NCBI RefSeq assembly: GCF_001690655.1
Contig: NZ_LZHQ01000001.1
Coordinates: forward strand, 28,000 to 91,999
Direction of reading: 5' to 3'
From: Gilliamella sp. Occ3-1
Lineage (GTDB): Bacteria; Pseudomonadota; Gammaproteobacteria; Enterobacterales; Orbaceae
DNA: 64,000 bases
Shown: positions 19,821-28,396 of the stretch, in pieces
How the letters are laid out: the number at the start of each line of letters is the position of its first letter
Position numbering within the stretch: position 1 is the stretch's first letter
Program-made: the position numbers and the translations under genes
Notes under the pieces: generated by a model
The model's database searches: none
What the model was told of the DNA's origin: nothing
Seen by the model: the letters and a program-made list of their open reading frames with translations, nothing else

Positions 19821-21410
19821 TTATTTAGGTATAAATACAGAAAAAATTGTTCCATAAGGGATATTATCTTCAAATGTAATATAACCATTGGCCTTTTTTA
19901 TATAGGTTGAAACAAGGTGTAAACCAATACCATGTTCTTTACCTTCTTGCGATGTGACGCCAGGTTCGAAAATTGAATCGCGAATATTTTCATCAATGCC
20001 ACAGCCTTGATCAGTTACCTCTAATACAACTTCATCTGTTGCGTCGCTAAGATAGAGATAAATAGTTTTATCTCCGTGCTCGTTTTTTAAGCTAGCGTTA
20101 AAAGCGTTATCAAGCAAATTACCTAAAATTGACATAAATTCAATTTCAGTGATAAGTGAAGGTAATGCATTTAATTGGCATGCTGGATCAAATACTAGAT
20201 TTAAACCAATTTCATGTGCTTTTGAATATTTTCCAATTAATAAACCACATATAGCCGGCACATTAAAATGTTCGGTGATAAAGTCTAAATTACTTTGATT
20301 ATTGGCAGATTGCAATGCAATAAATGATTGCGCTTCTTCATAACGTTTCATATAAATTAACCCAGATAAAGTTGCCAACCAATTAAGATGCTCATGTCTT
20401 AATGCGCGTAAATTATCTACATATTGGGTTACTTGTGTTAATTGCATGCTTAATATATTAATATCATCAAAGTTACGAAAAGTAATTACCCAGCCTTGAA
20501 TTTTATCATCAATGACTACTCGAACTCTGCTTGCTATGACAATCATGTTATTGAAATAGCAAATATGGTCATGTATATCTTCAGTTTGACTTTCTTTTTT
20601 ATAAATGAAGTCGCTTGATTTAATAAATTCGCTTAAATCATATTCATGTAACTCATCGTCACTTATCTTAATATTTAACATTGTACGAGCAGATTGATTG
20701 ATATTGATGATTTTATGATTAAGATCGATTGCGATAACACCTTCAAAAATCGATTCCATGATCGATTTCTGACTTTTTACTAGTAGTGCAATTGCTTTAG
20801 GTTCTAAATTAAACATCTGTTTTTTAATCGCTTTTGAAAAGCAATATGAAAAGATAAATAATGCTAAGAATAGCAAGGAGCAAAAAATGATAAACGGTAT
20901 AAATTGTTGTATATGCAGTGCATAAATATCATCAATCATATAACCGACCGAGACAATGCCAATAACCTTATCATATTCGACAATCGGAGCTTTACCCCTT
21001 AATGCTAAGCCAAGAGAACCTTCACTAATGGTGATACTACTATTACCATTAAGGACCTCTTGATTATCATCCCCAACCATAGGGGAGTGTAAAGGGCTAT
21101 TAGCTGTATGAAATAGACGATTAGCATTGGCATCGCCAATAACAATATAGCTCGCATCACTTTGTTTAAATATGCCTGTAATTAAATCGGCTATTTTATT
21201 GGTGTTTTTGTCTTTGACATATTCAATTAAACTTGGTAAAACAGATAACTCTTTTGCTTGAATTTGCGCTTTTTCGCCCAAGCTTCTATACAAATTTGTT
21301 TCAGTTGTGTTCCAAATATAGCTTTGTAATAGCGCAAGAACAATCAACGAAAAAAACAAAAGCGAGAAAAAAAGTTTTGTGGTAAATGATAAATAGATTT
21401 TTTTTCGCAT
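19821..21410 (-). CDS. citA: Citrate sensor histidine kinase, CitA/DpiB family
   Basis: The 529-residue membrane sensor kinase has TM1 at about 10-30, a periplasmic PAS-type ligand domain (about 31-168) with the family signature HSPMVGDD, GSLGLALRGKAPI, TM2 at about 170-192, a cytoplasmic PAS domain (about 215-320), phosphoacceptor His339 in LRHEHLNW, and a C-terminal ATPase domain with N-box NLLDNAFNAS and GCGIDENIRDSIFEPGVTS. Citrate is the likely ligand from context; DcuS-like C4-acid sensing is the alternative. It is divergent from the carrier gene at 21596. Confidence 0.9.
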   Translation of the reverse strand: MRKKIYLSFTTKLFFSLLFFSLIVLALLQSYIWNTTETNLYRSLGEKAQIQAKELSVLPSLIEYVKDKNTNKIADLITGIFKQSDASYIVIGDANANRLFHTANSPLHSPMVGDDNQEVLNGNSSITISEGSLGLALRGKAPIVEYDKVIGIVSVGYMIDDIYALHIQQFIPFIIFCSLLFLALFIFSYCFSKAIKKQMFNLEPKAIALLVKSQKSIMESIFEGVIAIDLNHKIININQSARTMLNIKISDDELHEYDLSEFIKSSDFIYKKESQTEDIHDHICYFNNMIVIASRVRVVIDDKIQGWVITFRNFDDINILSMQLTQVTQYVDNLRALRHEHLNWLATLSGLIYMKRYEEAQSFIALQSANNQSNLDFITEHFNVPAICGLLIGKYSKAHEIGLNLVFDPACQLNALPSLITEIEFMSILGNLLDNAFNASLKNEHGDKTIYLYLSDATDEVVLEVTDQGCGIDENIRDSIFEPGVTSQEGKEHGIGLHLVSTYIKKANGYITFEDNIPYGTIFSVFIPK

Positions 21411-21502
21411 TTTATATTTGCTTTTTTCAAAATAAGTTCAAATAAGTGTATCACAGCATTAAAAAACATATATCCTTTAAAACCATAAAAACCACAGTTA
21501 AT

Positions 21503-21520
21503 TTATGATTTATATCACAA
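21503..21520. promoter_or_regulatory. Candidate CRP site between citA and the citrate carrier gene
   Basis: TATGA-N6-TCACA at 21504-21519 fits the CRP consensus TGTGA-N6-TCACA with one mismatch. It lies 76 bp before the carrier ATG and about 95 bp from citA in a divergent, AT-rich promoter region. CRP control of citrate genes is known in Klebsiella and E. coli; here it is inferred. Confidence 0.5.
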
Positions 21521-21595
21521 AAAAATTATTAAATTTTTGTAAAGATACGCACCAACAATTTCGAATAAATTAAGACATTTTGGAGAAAAAATTAA

Positions 21596-22975
21596 ATGGT
21601 GAATTTTAACTCATCTGAAAAAATCATTAACGAAAAAGAATCGACAGGTAAGACTGTTACAGAAAATCTGACAGGTTGGCCGTATAATTGGTGGCGATTG
21701 ATGGATAACTATAAAATTGGTGTTATCCCTCTTCCTTTATTTATTATTGCAGGAATTCTTATTTTTACTGAAGTGTTTGTAACAGGTAAATTACCTAGTG
21801 AAATCGTTGTAATGGTTGTTACTTGTGCTTTTTTTGGCTTTCTATGTGGTGAGATTGGTAAACGTTTACCGATCATTGGAAAAATGGGTGCTGCAGCAAT
21901 TTGTGCAACCTTTATTCCATCAGCTCTAGTTTATTATGGTATTCTTCCTGAACCAGTTGTTGATGCAACAAAAAAATTCTATAAAGATACACATATTCTT
22001 TATTTATACATCTGTTGTATCATCGTGGGTAGTATTATGCATATGGATAAGAAAACACTTATCCAAGGATTCTTAAAAATCTTCGGTCCAATGGTATGTG
22101 GTGAAATAGTTGGTATGCTTGTTGGTGTTGGTGTTGGTTATTTGCTTGGTTTAACACCATTTGAAACATTCTTCTTCTTAGTATTACCTATTATGGCTGG
22201 TGGTGTTGGTGAAGGTGCGATTCCACTTTCAATCGGGTACGCTTCAATCTTAGGTATGGAACAAGGTGATGCGCTTGGTCGTGTGTTACCAATCGTAATG
22301 TTAGGTGGTTTAACTGGCATTATCTGTGGTGGTATTCTTAATCGTATTGGTAAAGCTTATCCACACTTAACAGGTAACGGCCGACTATTACCTGCAGACG
22401 ATGAAGTCGCTGATAAAAAAGCAGCCAAAACTGAATCGATTATGGATGTAACAACATTTGCTTCAGGTGTATTATTAGCGGCTATTCTTTATATGGTTGG
22501 TATGATTGGTCACAAAGTGACTGGTATTCCAGCTCCAGTAGGAATGCTATTTGCAGCTGTTTTTGTTAAATTAGTATCTGGTGTTTCACCTAAAGTATTA
22601 AGTGGTTCACAAGTTGTTTATAAATTTTTCCAGACGTCTGTTACCTATCCAATTTTATTTGCAGTAGGTGTAGCAATTACACCATGGGAAAAAATTGTTG
22701 AAGCGTTCACTATTACAAACTTAATTGTTATTGTTTGTACAGTTGTTAGTTTGGTTACTACTGGTTTCTTTGTTGCTAAAAAACTTGGTATGTATCCAGT
22801 TGATGCTGCTGTTATTTCTTGTTGTCAAAGTGGCCAAGGTGGAACAGGTGACGTGGCAATTTTAACTGCTGCAGAACGTATGGAACTTATGCCATTTGCA
22901 CAAATTGCAACTCGTATTGGTGGTGCTATTAATGTATCAATATCATTACTTATTCTCGGCAATTTCTTAGTATAG
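21596..22975 (+). CDS. citS: Citrate/malate carrier, 2-hydroxycarboxylate transporter family (CitS-like)
   Basis: The 459-residue secondary transporter of the 2HCT family imports citrate (or malate) with cations. About eleven hydrophobic segments are seen, with the two re-entrant-loop motifs MAGGVGEGAIPLS near residue 200 and SGQGGTGDVAIL near 417, and the family ending PFAQIATRIGGA. The N-terminal polar segment (about 35 residues) before the first membrane helix is usual. CitS (Na+/citrate), CitW and MaeN are hard to tell apart by eye; citrate is preferred because citCDEFX follow. TGGAGAAAAA before ATG is a good ribosome site. Confidence 0.9.
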   Translation: MVNFNSSEKIINEKESTGKTVTENLTGWPYNWWRLMDNYKIGVIPLPLFIIAGILIFTEVFVTGKLPSEIVVMVVTCAFFGFLCGEIGKRLPIIGKMGAAAICATFIPSALVYYGILPEPVVDATKKFYKDTHILYLYICCIIVGSIMHMDKKTLIQGFLKIFGPMVCGEIVGMLVGVGVGYLLGLTPFETFFFLVLPIMAGGVGEGAIPLSIGYASILGMEQGDALGRVLPIVMLGGLTGIICGGILNRIGKAYPHLTGNGRLLPADDEVADKKAAKTESIMDVTTFASGVLLAAILYMVGMIGHKVTGIPAPVGMLFAAVFVKLVSGVSPKVLSGSQVVYKFFQTSVTYPILFAVGVAITPWEKIVEAFTITNLIVIVCTVVSLVTTGFFVAKKLGMYPVDAAVISCCQSGQGGTGDVAILTAAERMELMPFAQIATRIGGAINVSISLLILGNFLV

Positions 22976-22987
22976 ATTTTACATATT

Positions 22988-23027
22988 AAATGACAACCTT
23001 AGTTTATACTAAGGTTGTCATTTCTAT
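22988..23027 (+). terminator. Strong hairpin terminator after the citrate carrier gene
   Basis: A perfect 16-bp stem (AAATGACAACCTTAGT at 22988-23003 with its complement at 23008-23023), loop TTAT, then TTCTATTT (the tail shares the last stem Ts). It lies 12 bp after the citS stop and 45 bp before the next gene, so carrier and enzyme genes may be expressed at different levels. Confidence 0.8.
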
Positions 23028-23068
23028 TTGATATTTACAATTAACAAAATAGTTTTTAAGGAGTTTTC

Positions 23069-23908
23069 ATGAAGCTTGTTAGTTATCTTGTCTCTGGTAG
23101 AGCAAGTTTTGGTCTTCTTACTCACAACGGTATTGTTGATTTAAAGCAAAAATTAGGTGATAAATACGCTGATTTAAAATCACTACTTGCCGATAAAGAA
23201 GGACTATCCGTTGCCAAAACCTATCTTGATGCCCCAAGTGACATTGATGAACAAGACATTACTTATTTGCCCGTCATTCCAAATCCAAACAAAATTCTAT
23301 GCGTTGGCATGAACTATGCCGAAAAACGGGCTGAATTTAATGAAACCAGTTCAGCACCAACGCTTTTTGTTCGTTTCCCTGATTCTCAAACAGGTCATAA
23401 AACTAACATTATTAAACCAGCTATTACTAATGAGTTGGATTATGAAGGAGAATTAGCTATTATTATAGGTAAAGCTGGTTTTCGTATTAAGCAAGAAGAT
23501 GCGTTATCATATGTAGCTGGTTATAGCTGTTATATGGATGGTTCTATTCGTGACTGGCAATACACTTGGTTTACTGCAGGTAAAAACTGGCCTAACACTG
23601 GTGCTTTCGGTCCATGCATTACAACAAGCGATGAAATCCCTGATCCAAAAGTATTATCTTTAACTACTTATTTAAATGGCGAACAAATGCAACACGATTC
23701 AGTTAAAAATCTTGTGCATACCGTGCCTGAATTAATTTCTTATATTAGTACTTTTACACGTTTATCTCCGGGTGATGTTATTCTTACTGGATCACCAGGT
23801 GGAGTTGGTAAAAAACGTAATCCTCCAGTATTTATGAAAGATGGCGATACAATTGAAGTCGAAATTACAGGAATTGGTCGACTAACTAATTATGTAGTAG
23901 CTGAATAG
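23069..23908 (+). CDS. Fumarylacetoacetate-hydrolase (FAH) family enzyme in the citrate lyase cluster
   Basis: The 279-residue protein has an N-terminal extension and the FAH fold: KILCVGMNYAEKR near residue 91, metal-binding acidic residues in NELDYEGELAIII near 132, YSCYMDGSIRD, and PGDVILTGSPGGVGK near 227. Members include acylpyruvate hydrolases and oxaloacetate decarboxylases/tautomerases (FAHD1-like). As the gene directly before citC, it may act on oxaloacetate made by citrate lyase; this is inference. An AAGGAG ribosome site precedes ATG. It lies 10 bp from citC and is co-transcribed with citCDEF. Confidence 0.85.
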   Translation: MKLVSYLVSGRASFGLLTHNGIVDLKQKLGDKYADLKSLLADKEGLSVAKTYLDAPSDIDEQDITYLPVIPNPNKILCVGMNYAEKRAEFNETSSAPTLFVRFPDSQTGHKTNIIKPAITNELDYEGELAIIIGKAGFRIKQEDALSYVAGYSCYMDGSIRDWQYTWFTAGKNWPNTGAFGPCITTSDEIPDPKVLSLTTYLNGEQMQHDSVKNLVHTVPELISYISTFTRLSPGDVILTGSPGGVGKKRNPPVFMKDGDTIEVEITGIGRLTNYVVAE

Positions 23909-23918
23909 AGGTAAATTT

Positions 23919-24953
23919 ATGTACGATTTAGTTGATTATGCCGTTGTTGATATTTCTAAAGCAGAACAAGATTATAAAGAAGTTAAACAGTTGCTATCTC
24001 GCTCTGATCTTGATCTGGATTCACAAGTTACTGTTTTTATGGTAGCTAAAATCAATGAACAAATTATTGCTTGTGCAGGTATTGATCGCAATATTATTAA
24101 ATGTGTTGCTATTGATCCTAATTATCGTGGCAATCAACTAAATCTAACCTTGATGGATCATGCAATAAAATATGCCAATGAAAATGGCTATTTCCATCTT
24201 TTTTTGTATACAAAACCTGAAAATATAGATTTTTTTAAAGGATGTGGGTTTTATCCTATTGTTGAAATAACAGATCTTGTCGTCTTAATGGAAAACAATC
24301 CGGTTGGAATAAGACAATATTGTAAACAACTAAGCACGCAACAAAAAGAAGGGAGTAAAATCGGTAGCATTGTTATGAATGCTAATCCTTTCACTAAAGG
24401 CCATCAATATCTTATTCAATATGCTGCAAGTCAATGTGATTGGTTGCATGTTTTTGTTGTCAATGAAAATGCATCGCTATTTTCATTTGATACACGTTTG
24501 AAATTAGTTAAAGATGGTACTAAACAGATAAAAAATGTTACAGTACATGCAAGTTCTCCTTATATTATTTCAAGAGCAACATTTCCAACTTATTTTCTAA
24601 AAGATAAGACAAAAATCGATCAGGCCTATATGGGTATCGATCTGCTTATATTCCGAAATTATATTGCTCCAGCGCTTAATATTAACTATCGATTTGTTGG
24701 AACTGAACCCTATGACGAAGTAACTAAGGCTTATAATGAAGCAATGTCTTATTGGCTTGAAGATAAAGCAGTTAGTAACCACTCAGCAATTACTTTTGTT
24801 GAAGTTCAACGAATAACCGAAGGTGATACTATTGTATCAGCTTCATTAGTAAGAAAATTATTGGCATCAGGGCAATATGAAGAGGTAAAAAAACTAGTTC
24901 CATCTACTACATGGGATTACCTTTCAGCTAATTTGGATAAATTTAAAATTTAA
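23919..24953 (+). CDS. citC: [Citrate (pro-3S)-lyase] ligase
   Basis: The 344-residue ligase acetylates the prosthetic-group thiol of the citrate lyase acyl carrier protein, using acetate and ATP, to activate the lyase. An N-terminal GNAT-like domain (about 1-130, with AIDPNYRGNQLNLTL) is followed by a nucleotidyltransferase domain with NPFTKGHQYLI (the HxGH-like nucleotide-binding motif), and a C-terminal SASLVRKLL, equivalent to the ISxSxVR motif. Length agrees with E. coli CitC (about 352). It is the first gene of citCDEF. Confidence 0.95.
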   Translation: MYDLVDYAVVDISKAEQDYKEVKQLLSRSDLDLDSQVTVFMVAKINEQIIACAGIDRNIIKCVAIDPNYRGNQLNLTLMDHAIKYANENGYFHLFLYTKPENIDFFKGCGFYPIVEITDLVVLMENNPVGIRQYCKQLSTQQKEGSKIGSIVMNANPFTKGHQYLIQYAASQCDWLHVFVVNENASLFSFDTRLKLVKDGTKQIKNVTVHASSPYIISRATFPTYFLKDKTKIDQAYMGIDLLIFRNYIAPALNINYRFVGTEPYDEVTKAYNEAMSYWLEDKAVSNHSAITFVEVQRITEGDTIVSASLVRKLLASGQYEEVKKLVPSTTWDYLSANLDKFKI

Positions 24954-24974
24954 TACGTTTTAAAAGGTAAAAAA

Positions 24975-25265
24975 ATGAAAATACAAAAAGAAGCCATGGC
25001 GGGGACTCTTGAATCTAGCGATTTGTTAGTCAAAGTCATGCCAAACACGGGAATTGAAATTGTTATTAATAGTGATGTTAATAAACAATTTGGCGATCAA
25101 ATCCGTGCGGTTGTTGATCAAACTTTAAATGAGCTTAATGTAACCGACGGTTTAATCATTATTGATGATAAAGGTGCACTTGATTGCGCTATTAAAGCTA
25201 GAGTTCAATGTGCAGTTTTACGTGGCGCAGAAGAAGAAAACTTAGATTGGAGTAAATTACTATGA
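24975..25265 (+). CDS. citD: Citrate lyase acyl carrier protein (gamma subunit)
   Basis: The 96-residue acyl carrier protein bears 2'-(5''-phosphoribosyl)-3'-dephospho-CoA on a serine. Ser14 in GTLESSDLL is at the position of the modified serine in Klebsiella and E. coli CitD. The rest ([42 protein letters not shown]) is family-typical. It overlaps citE by 4 bp (ATGA). Confidence 0.96.
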   Translation: MKIQKEAMAGTLESSDLLVKVMPNTGIEIVINSDVNKQFGDQIRAVVDQTLNELNVTDGLIIIDDKGALDCAIKARVQCAVLRGAEEENLDWSKLL

Positions 25266-26149
25266 AAAAATTACGTCGAAGTATGCTATTTCTTCCAGGT
25301 GCAAACGCCGCTATGTTATCAACTTCGTTTGTTTATAAGCCTGATTCAATCATGTTCGATCTTGAAGATGCCGTTTCAATTAAGGAAAAAGATTCAGCAC
25401 GTTTATTAGTTGCACAAACTTTACTTCTTCCTGTTTATAAAGAGCACGGAATTGAAACAGTAGTACGAATCAACGCGCTTGATACTCCATTTGGTCTAAA
25501 AGACCTTGAAGCAGTTGTAAGAGCTGGTGTTGATGTAGTACGTTTACCTATGACTAACTGTGCTGAAGATATTCATGAGTTAGAAGCTCATGTTGAAAGA
25601 ATCGAAAAAGAGTGTGGGCGTGAAGTTGGTAGCACTAAATTAATGGCTGCAATCGAATCTGCTCAAGGTGTTGTTAATGCCGTTTCTATCGCTAAATCTT
25701 CTCCACGTTTAATCGGTATTGCGCTAGCTGCATTTGACTATCTTGTTGATATGCAAACTGAACGTGGCGATGGTACAGAATTATTCTATGCTCGCTGTGC
25801 AGTATTACATGCAGCACGTGTGGCTAAAATTGATGCTTTTGACGTTGTTTACTCTAATGTTAATGATGATGAAGGTTTCTTGAAAGAAGTCAGCTTAATC
25901 AAAAAATTAGGTTACAACGGTAAATCGCTCATTAATCCTAGACAAATCGATCTGCTCCACAATGCTTATGCTCCAACAGCAGCTGAAGTTGAACATGCCC
26001 AAAAAGTGGTTGAAGCAGCAGAAGAGGGAGAAAGAAAAGGCCTTGGCGTTATTTCTCTAAATGGCAAAATGATTGATGCACCGATTATTGCTCGAGCTAG
26101 AAAAGTTATTGAGTTGGCTAAGTATTCTGGTGTACGTAAAGAAATTTGA
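25262..26149 (+). CDS. citE: Citrate lyase beta subunit (citryl-ACP lyase)
   Basis: The 295-residue subunit cleaves citryl-ACP to acetyl-ACP and oxaloacetate. It has the HpcH/HpaI-CitE TIM-barrel features: [14 protein letters not shown] at the start, [12 protein letters not shown] with the Mg-binding acidic residues, [12 protein letters not shown], and [11 protein letters not shown] (second Mg-binding Glu). The [13 protein letters not shown] motif closes the barrel. The start overlaps citD by 4 bp; citF follows after 12 bp. Confidence 0.96.
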   Translation: MKKLRRSMLFLPGANAAMLSTSFVYKPDSIMFDLEDAVSIKEKDSARLLVAQTLLLPVYKEHGIETVVRINALDTPFGLKDLEAVVRAGVDVVRLPMTNCAEDIHELEAHVERIEKECGREVGSTKLMAAIESAQGVVNAVSIAKSSPRLIGIALAAFDYLVDMQTERGDGTELFYARCAVLHAARVAKIDAFDVVYSNVNDDEGFLKEVSLIKKLGYNGKSLINPRQIDLLHNAYAPTAAEVEHAQKVVEAAEEGERKGLGVISLNGKMIDAPIIARARKVIELAKYSGVRKEI

Positions 26150-26161
26150 TAGGATTGAAAA

Positions 26162-27691
26162 ATGACTACTTCTATAAACAAAAAAATTGATGATTTGCTT
26201 AAACAGCACCCTGATCTCAAGAATATTAAGCCTTTTGTTGATGCTAACGCAACAACACCATATTTAAAAGATGAGTCTAAATATACGCGTAAATTGTGTG
26301 ATTCTATTGAGCAAGCAATTAAAAAATGTGAATTGCGTGATGGTATGACTATCTCTTTTCACCATGCATTTCGTGAAGGCGATAAGGTTATCAACAAAGT
26401 TGTTGAGACTATCAGCAATTTAGGCATTAAAAATTTGACGCTAGCTTCAAGTTCTTTATTAAGCTGTAACTCAGCGTTAATTCCTCATATCGAATCTGGT
26501 GTAATTACTAAAATTTATACCTCTGGTTTACGTGGTAAATTAGCCGATGCGATTTCTCACGGTTTAATGGATAACCCAGTCCATATCCATTCTCATGGTG
26601 GACGTGTAAAACTGATCCAAAGTGGTGAAATTAACATTGATATCGCATTTTTAGCTGTATCAACCGCTGATGAACAAGGTAACGCTAATGGTGTATCTGG
26701 AAAATCACAATGTGGTGCTCTAGGTTATGCTATGGTTGATGCGCAATTTGCGAAGAAAGTTGTACTATTAACTGAGGATATTGTTGGATATCCTAACCAT
26801 CCAGCAAGTATTCGCCAAGATCAAGTTGATTATATTGTTAAAGTTGATGAAGTGGGTGACCCAACTAAAATTAGTGTGGGCGCAGCGCGTATCACTAGCA
26901 ATCCACGCGAGCTGATGATCGCTCGTTATGCAGCTGATGTTATTGAACACTCTGGTTATTTTAAAGATGGTTTTTCAATCCAAACTGGTTCTGGTGCATC
27001 GTCAACTGCAGCAACTCGTTTCCTTGAAAATCGCATGCGTGCGAAAAATATCACTGCATCATTTGCTTTAGGTGGTATTACAGCAAGTATTGTTGATCTT
27101 CACGAAAAAGGATTAGTTAAACGTTTATTAGATACTCAAAGTTTTGACGGCACTGCGGGGCAATCTTTAGGTAAAAATAAAGATCATATCGAAGTTTCAA
27201 CTAATGTTTATGCAAATCCTGCCTCAAAAGGTGCAAGTGTTGATGAGCTTGATATTGTTATTTTAAGTGCGTTAGAAATCGACCTTGATTACAATGTTAA
27301 TGTATTAACTGGTTCTGACGGTGTAATGCGCGGTGCTTCTGGTGGTCACTGTGATACAGCTGCTGGTGCAAACTTAACAATTGTTGTTGCGCCACTCATT
27401 CGTAGCCGTATTCCAACAGTAATTAAAAAGGTAACAACATTAGTTACTCCTGGTGAAAGCGTTGATGTGCTAGTCACTGACCATGGTATTGCTGTTAACC
27501 CTAATCGTCCAGAAATTGCTGAACGTTTAAAAGCAGCTAATTTACCAATTATGAGCATTGAAGAGCTTTATCAACGTGCTGTGTCTTTAACTGGTGAACC
27601 AAAACCAATCGAATTTAATGATAAAATCGTTGGTATCGTACATTTCCGTGATGGCTCTGTTATTGATGTCGTACGCCAAGTTAAAGATTAA
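26162..27691 (+). CDS. citF: Citrate lyase alpha subunit (citrate:acetyl-ACP transferase)
   Basis: The 509-residue subunit swaps the acetyl group on the acyl carrier protein for citryl. It resembles E. coli CitF (about 510) throughout, including GMTISFHHAFREGD, VHIHSHGGRVKLIQSGE, SVDVLVTDHGIAVNP and the closing GEPKPIEFNDKIVGIVHFRDGSVIDVV. CitDEF form the citrate lyase complex, which yields acetate and oxaloacetate from citrate during anaerobic growth. A hairpin terminator follows. Confidence 0.96.
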   Translation: MTTSINKKIDDLLKQHPDLKNIKPFVDANATTPYLKDESKYTRKLCDSIEQAIKKCELRDGMTISFHHAFREGDKVINKVVETISNLGIKNLTLASSSLLSCNSALIPHIESGVITKIYTSGLRGKLADAISHGLMDNPVHIHSHGGRVKLIQSGEINIDIAFLAVSTADEQGNANGVSGKSQCGALGYAMVDAQFAKKVVLLTEDIVGYPNHPASIRQDQVDYIVKVDEVGDPTKISVGAARITSNPRELMIARYAADVIEHSGYFKDGFSIQTGSGASSTAATRFLENRMRAKNITASFALGGITASIVDLHEKGLVKRLLDTQSFDGTAGQSLGKNKDHIEVSTNVYANPASKGASVDELDIVILSALEIDLDYNVNVLTGSDGVMRGASGGHCDTAAGANLTIVVAPLIRSRIPTVIKKVTTLVTPGESVDVLVTDHGIAVNPNRPEIAERLKAANLPIMSIEELYQRAVSLTGEPKPIEFNDKIVGIVHFRDGSVIDVVRQVKD

Positions 27692-27710
27692 TTTTAATCT
27701 TTATTAATAT

Positions 27711-27755
27711 AGTAATAGCCTGACATGTAAAAGTGTCATGCTATTACTTTTCTAT
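27711..27755 (+). terminator. Hairpin terminator between citF and citX
   Basis: The arms AGTAATAGC-c-TGACA (27711-27725) and TGTCA-t-GCTATTACT (27734-27748) form a 14-bp stem with one mismatch and an 8-nt loop, followed by TTTCTATTT. It lies between citF and citX and covers one of the possible citX starts, so it could attenuate citX expression. Confidence 0.7.
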
Positions 27756-27758
27756 TTG

Positions 27759-28319
27759 ATGAAAAAAATGCAAATTAAATTTGATGATGGCACTCCTATT
27801 ACCCTTGAGCAAATGCTACTAGCCAAGGAAAAGCGAGTTGAAAACCAAAAGCATGCAATGACATGCTATAAATATCCAATCATATCATTAAGCATAGTTA
27901 TTCCTGGTCCTATAAAAAACAGTAGCGGAGCCCGTTATCTTTTTGACGAAGCAATTAAAGCTTTACATCTCTGTTTTTTACAAAACGATATAACAATAAT
28001 CAATGAAGATCATTTCCATTACATTACTGGTTCAGAAGCAATCATAGCAATTAAATGTTCAGCTAAAACCCTTAAAAAATATTGTATTGAAGTCGAAAAT
28101 AATCACCCCTTAGGGCGTTTGTGGGACATTGATGTCATTGACATTGTTACACAAAATAGCCTTTCACGTTCTCAATTCGAAAATCAACCAAGACAATGTT
28201 TGGTCTGCAATGAAGAGGCAAAAATTTGTGGTAGAGCTAAACGGCATTCAATCGATGAAATTTTTACCGCGATAAAAAAGAAGATAGAAAATTTCAGAAA
28301 GAATAAAACATTACTTTAA
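27759..28319 (+). CDS. citX: Apo-citrate lyase phosphoribosyl-dephospho-CoA transferase
   Basis: CitX transfers the phosphoribosyl-dephospho-CoA group onto CitD. From ATG 27759 it has 186 residues (E. coli CitX about 183). The family motifs are PIISLSIVIPGPIKNS, NNHPLGRLWDIDVID (catalytic region) and CLVCNEEAKICGRAKRH. The frame is open from ATG 27738, but that codon falls inside the preceding hairpin and its product would add seven unlike residues; 27759 or 27768 is more likely, though neither has a clear ribosome site. citG, which makes the prosthetic-group precursor and often follows or is fused, is absent. Confidence 0.9.
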   Translation: MKKMQIKFDDGTPITLEQMLLAKEKRVENQKHAMTCYKYPIISLSIVIPGPIKNSSGARYLFDEAIKALHLCFLQNDITIINEDHFHYITGSEAIIAIKCSAKTLKKYCIEVENNHPLGRLWDIDVIDIVTQNSLSRSQFENQPRQCLVCNEEAKICGRAKRHSIDEIFTAIKKKIENFRKNKTLL

Positions 28320-28336
28320 TAAAAGTGCAAATAATA

Positions 28337-28379
28337 GGTTGATGAAATAACATTATAGCATTATATCATCAACCCTCTT
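28337..28379. terminator. Likely bidirectional terminator between citX and metB
   Basis: Arms GGTTGATGA (28337-28345) and TCATCAACC (28366-28374) form a 9-bp stem with a 20-nt loop between convergent citX and metB. CTCTTT follows on the plus strand and the minus strand also has an AT-rich tail. Confidence 0.5.
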
Positions 28380-28396
28380 TCAATCTAAAAATTCAA

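Noticed and set aside
19104..21410. Naming the two-component system DcuSR
   Set aside because: Family motifs are shared, but the divergent CitS-type carrier and citCDEFX make CitAB the better reading.
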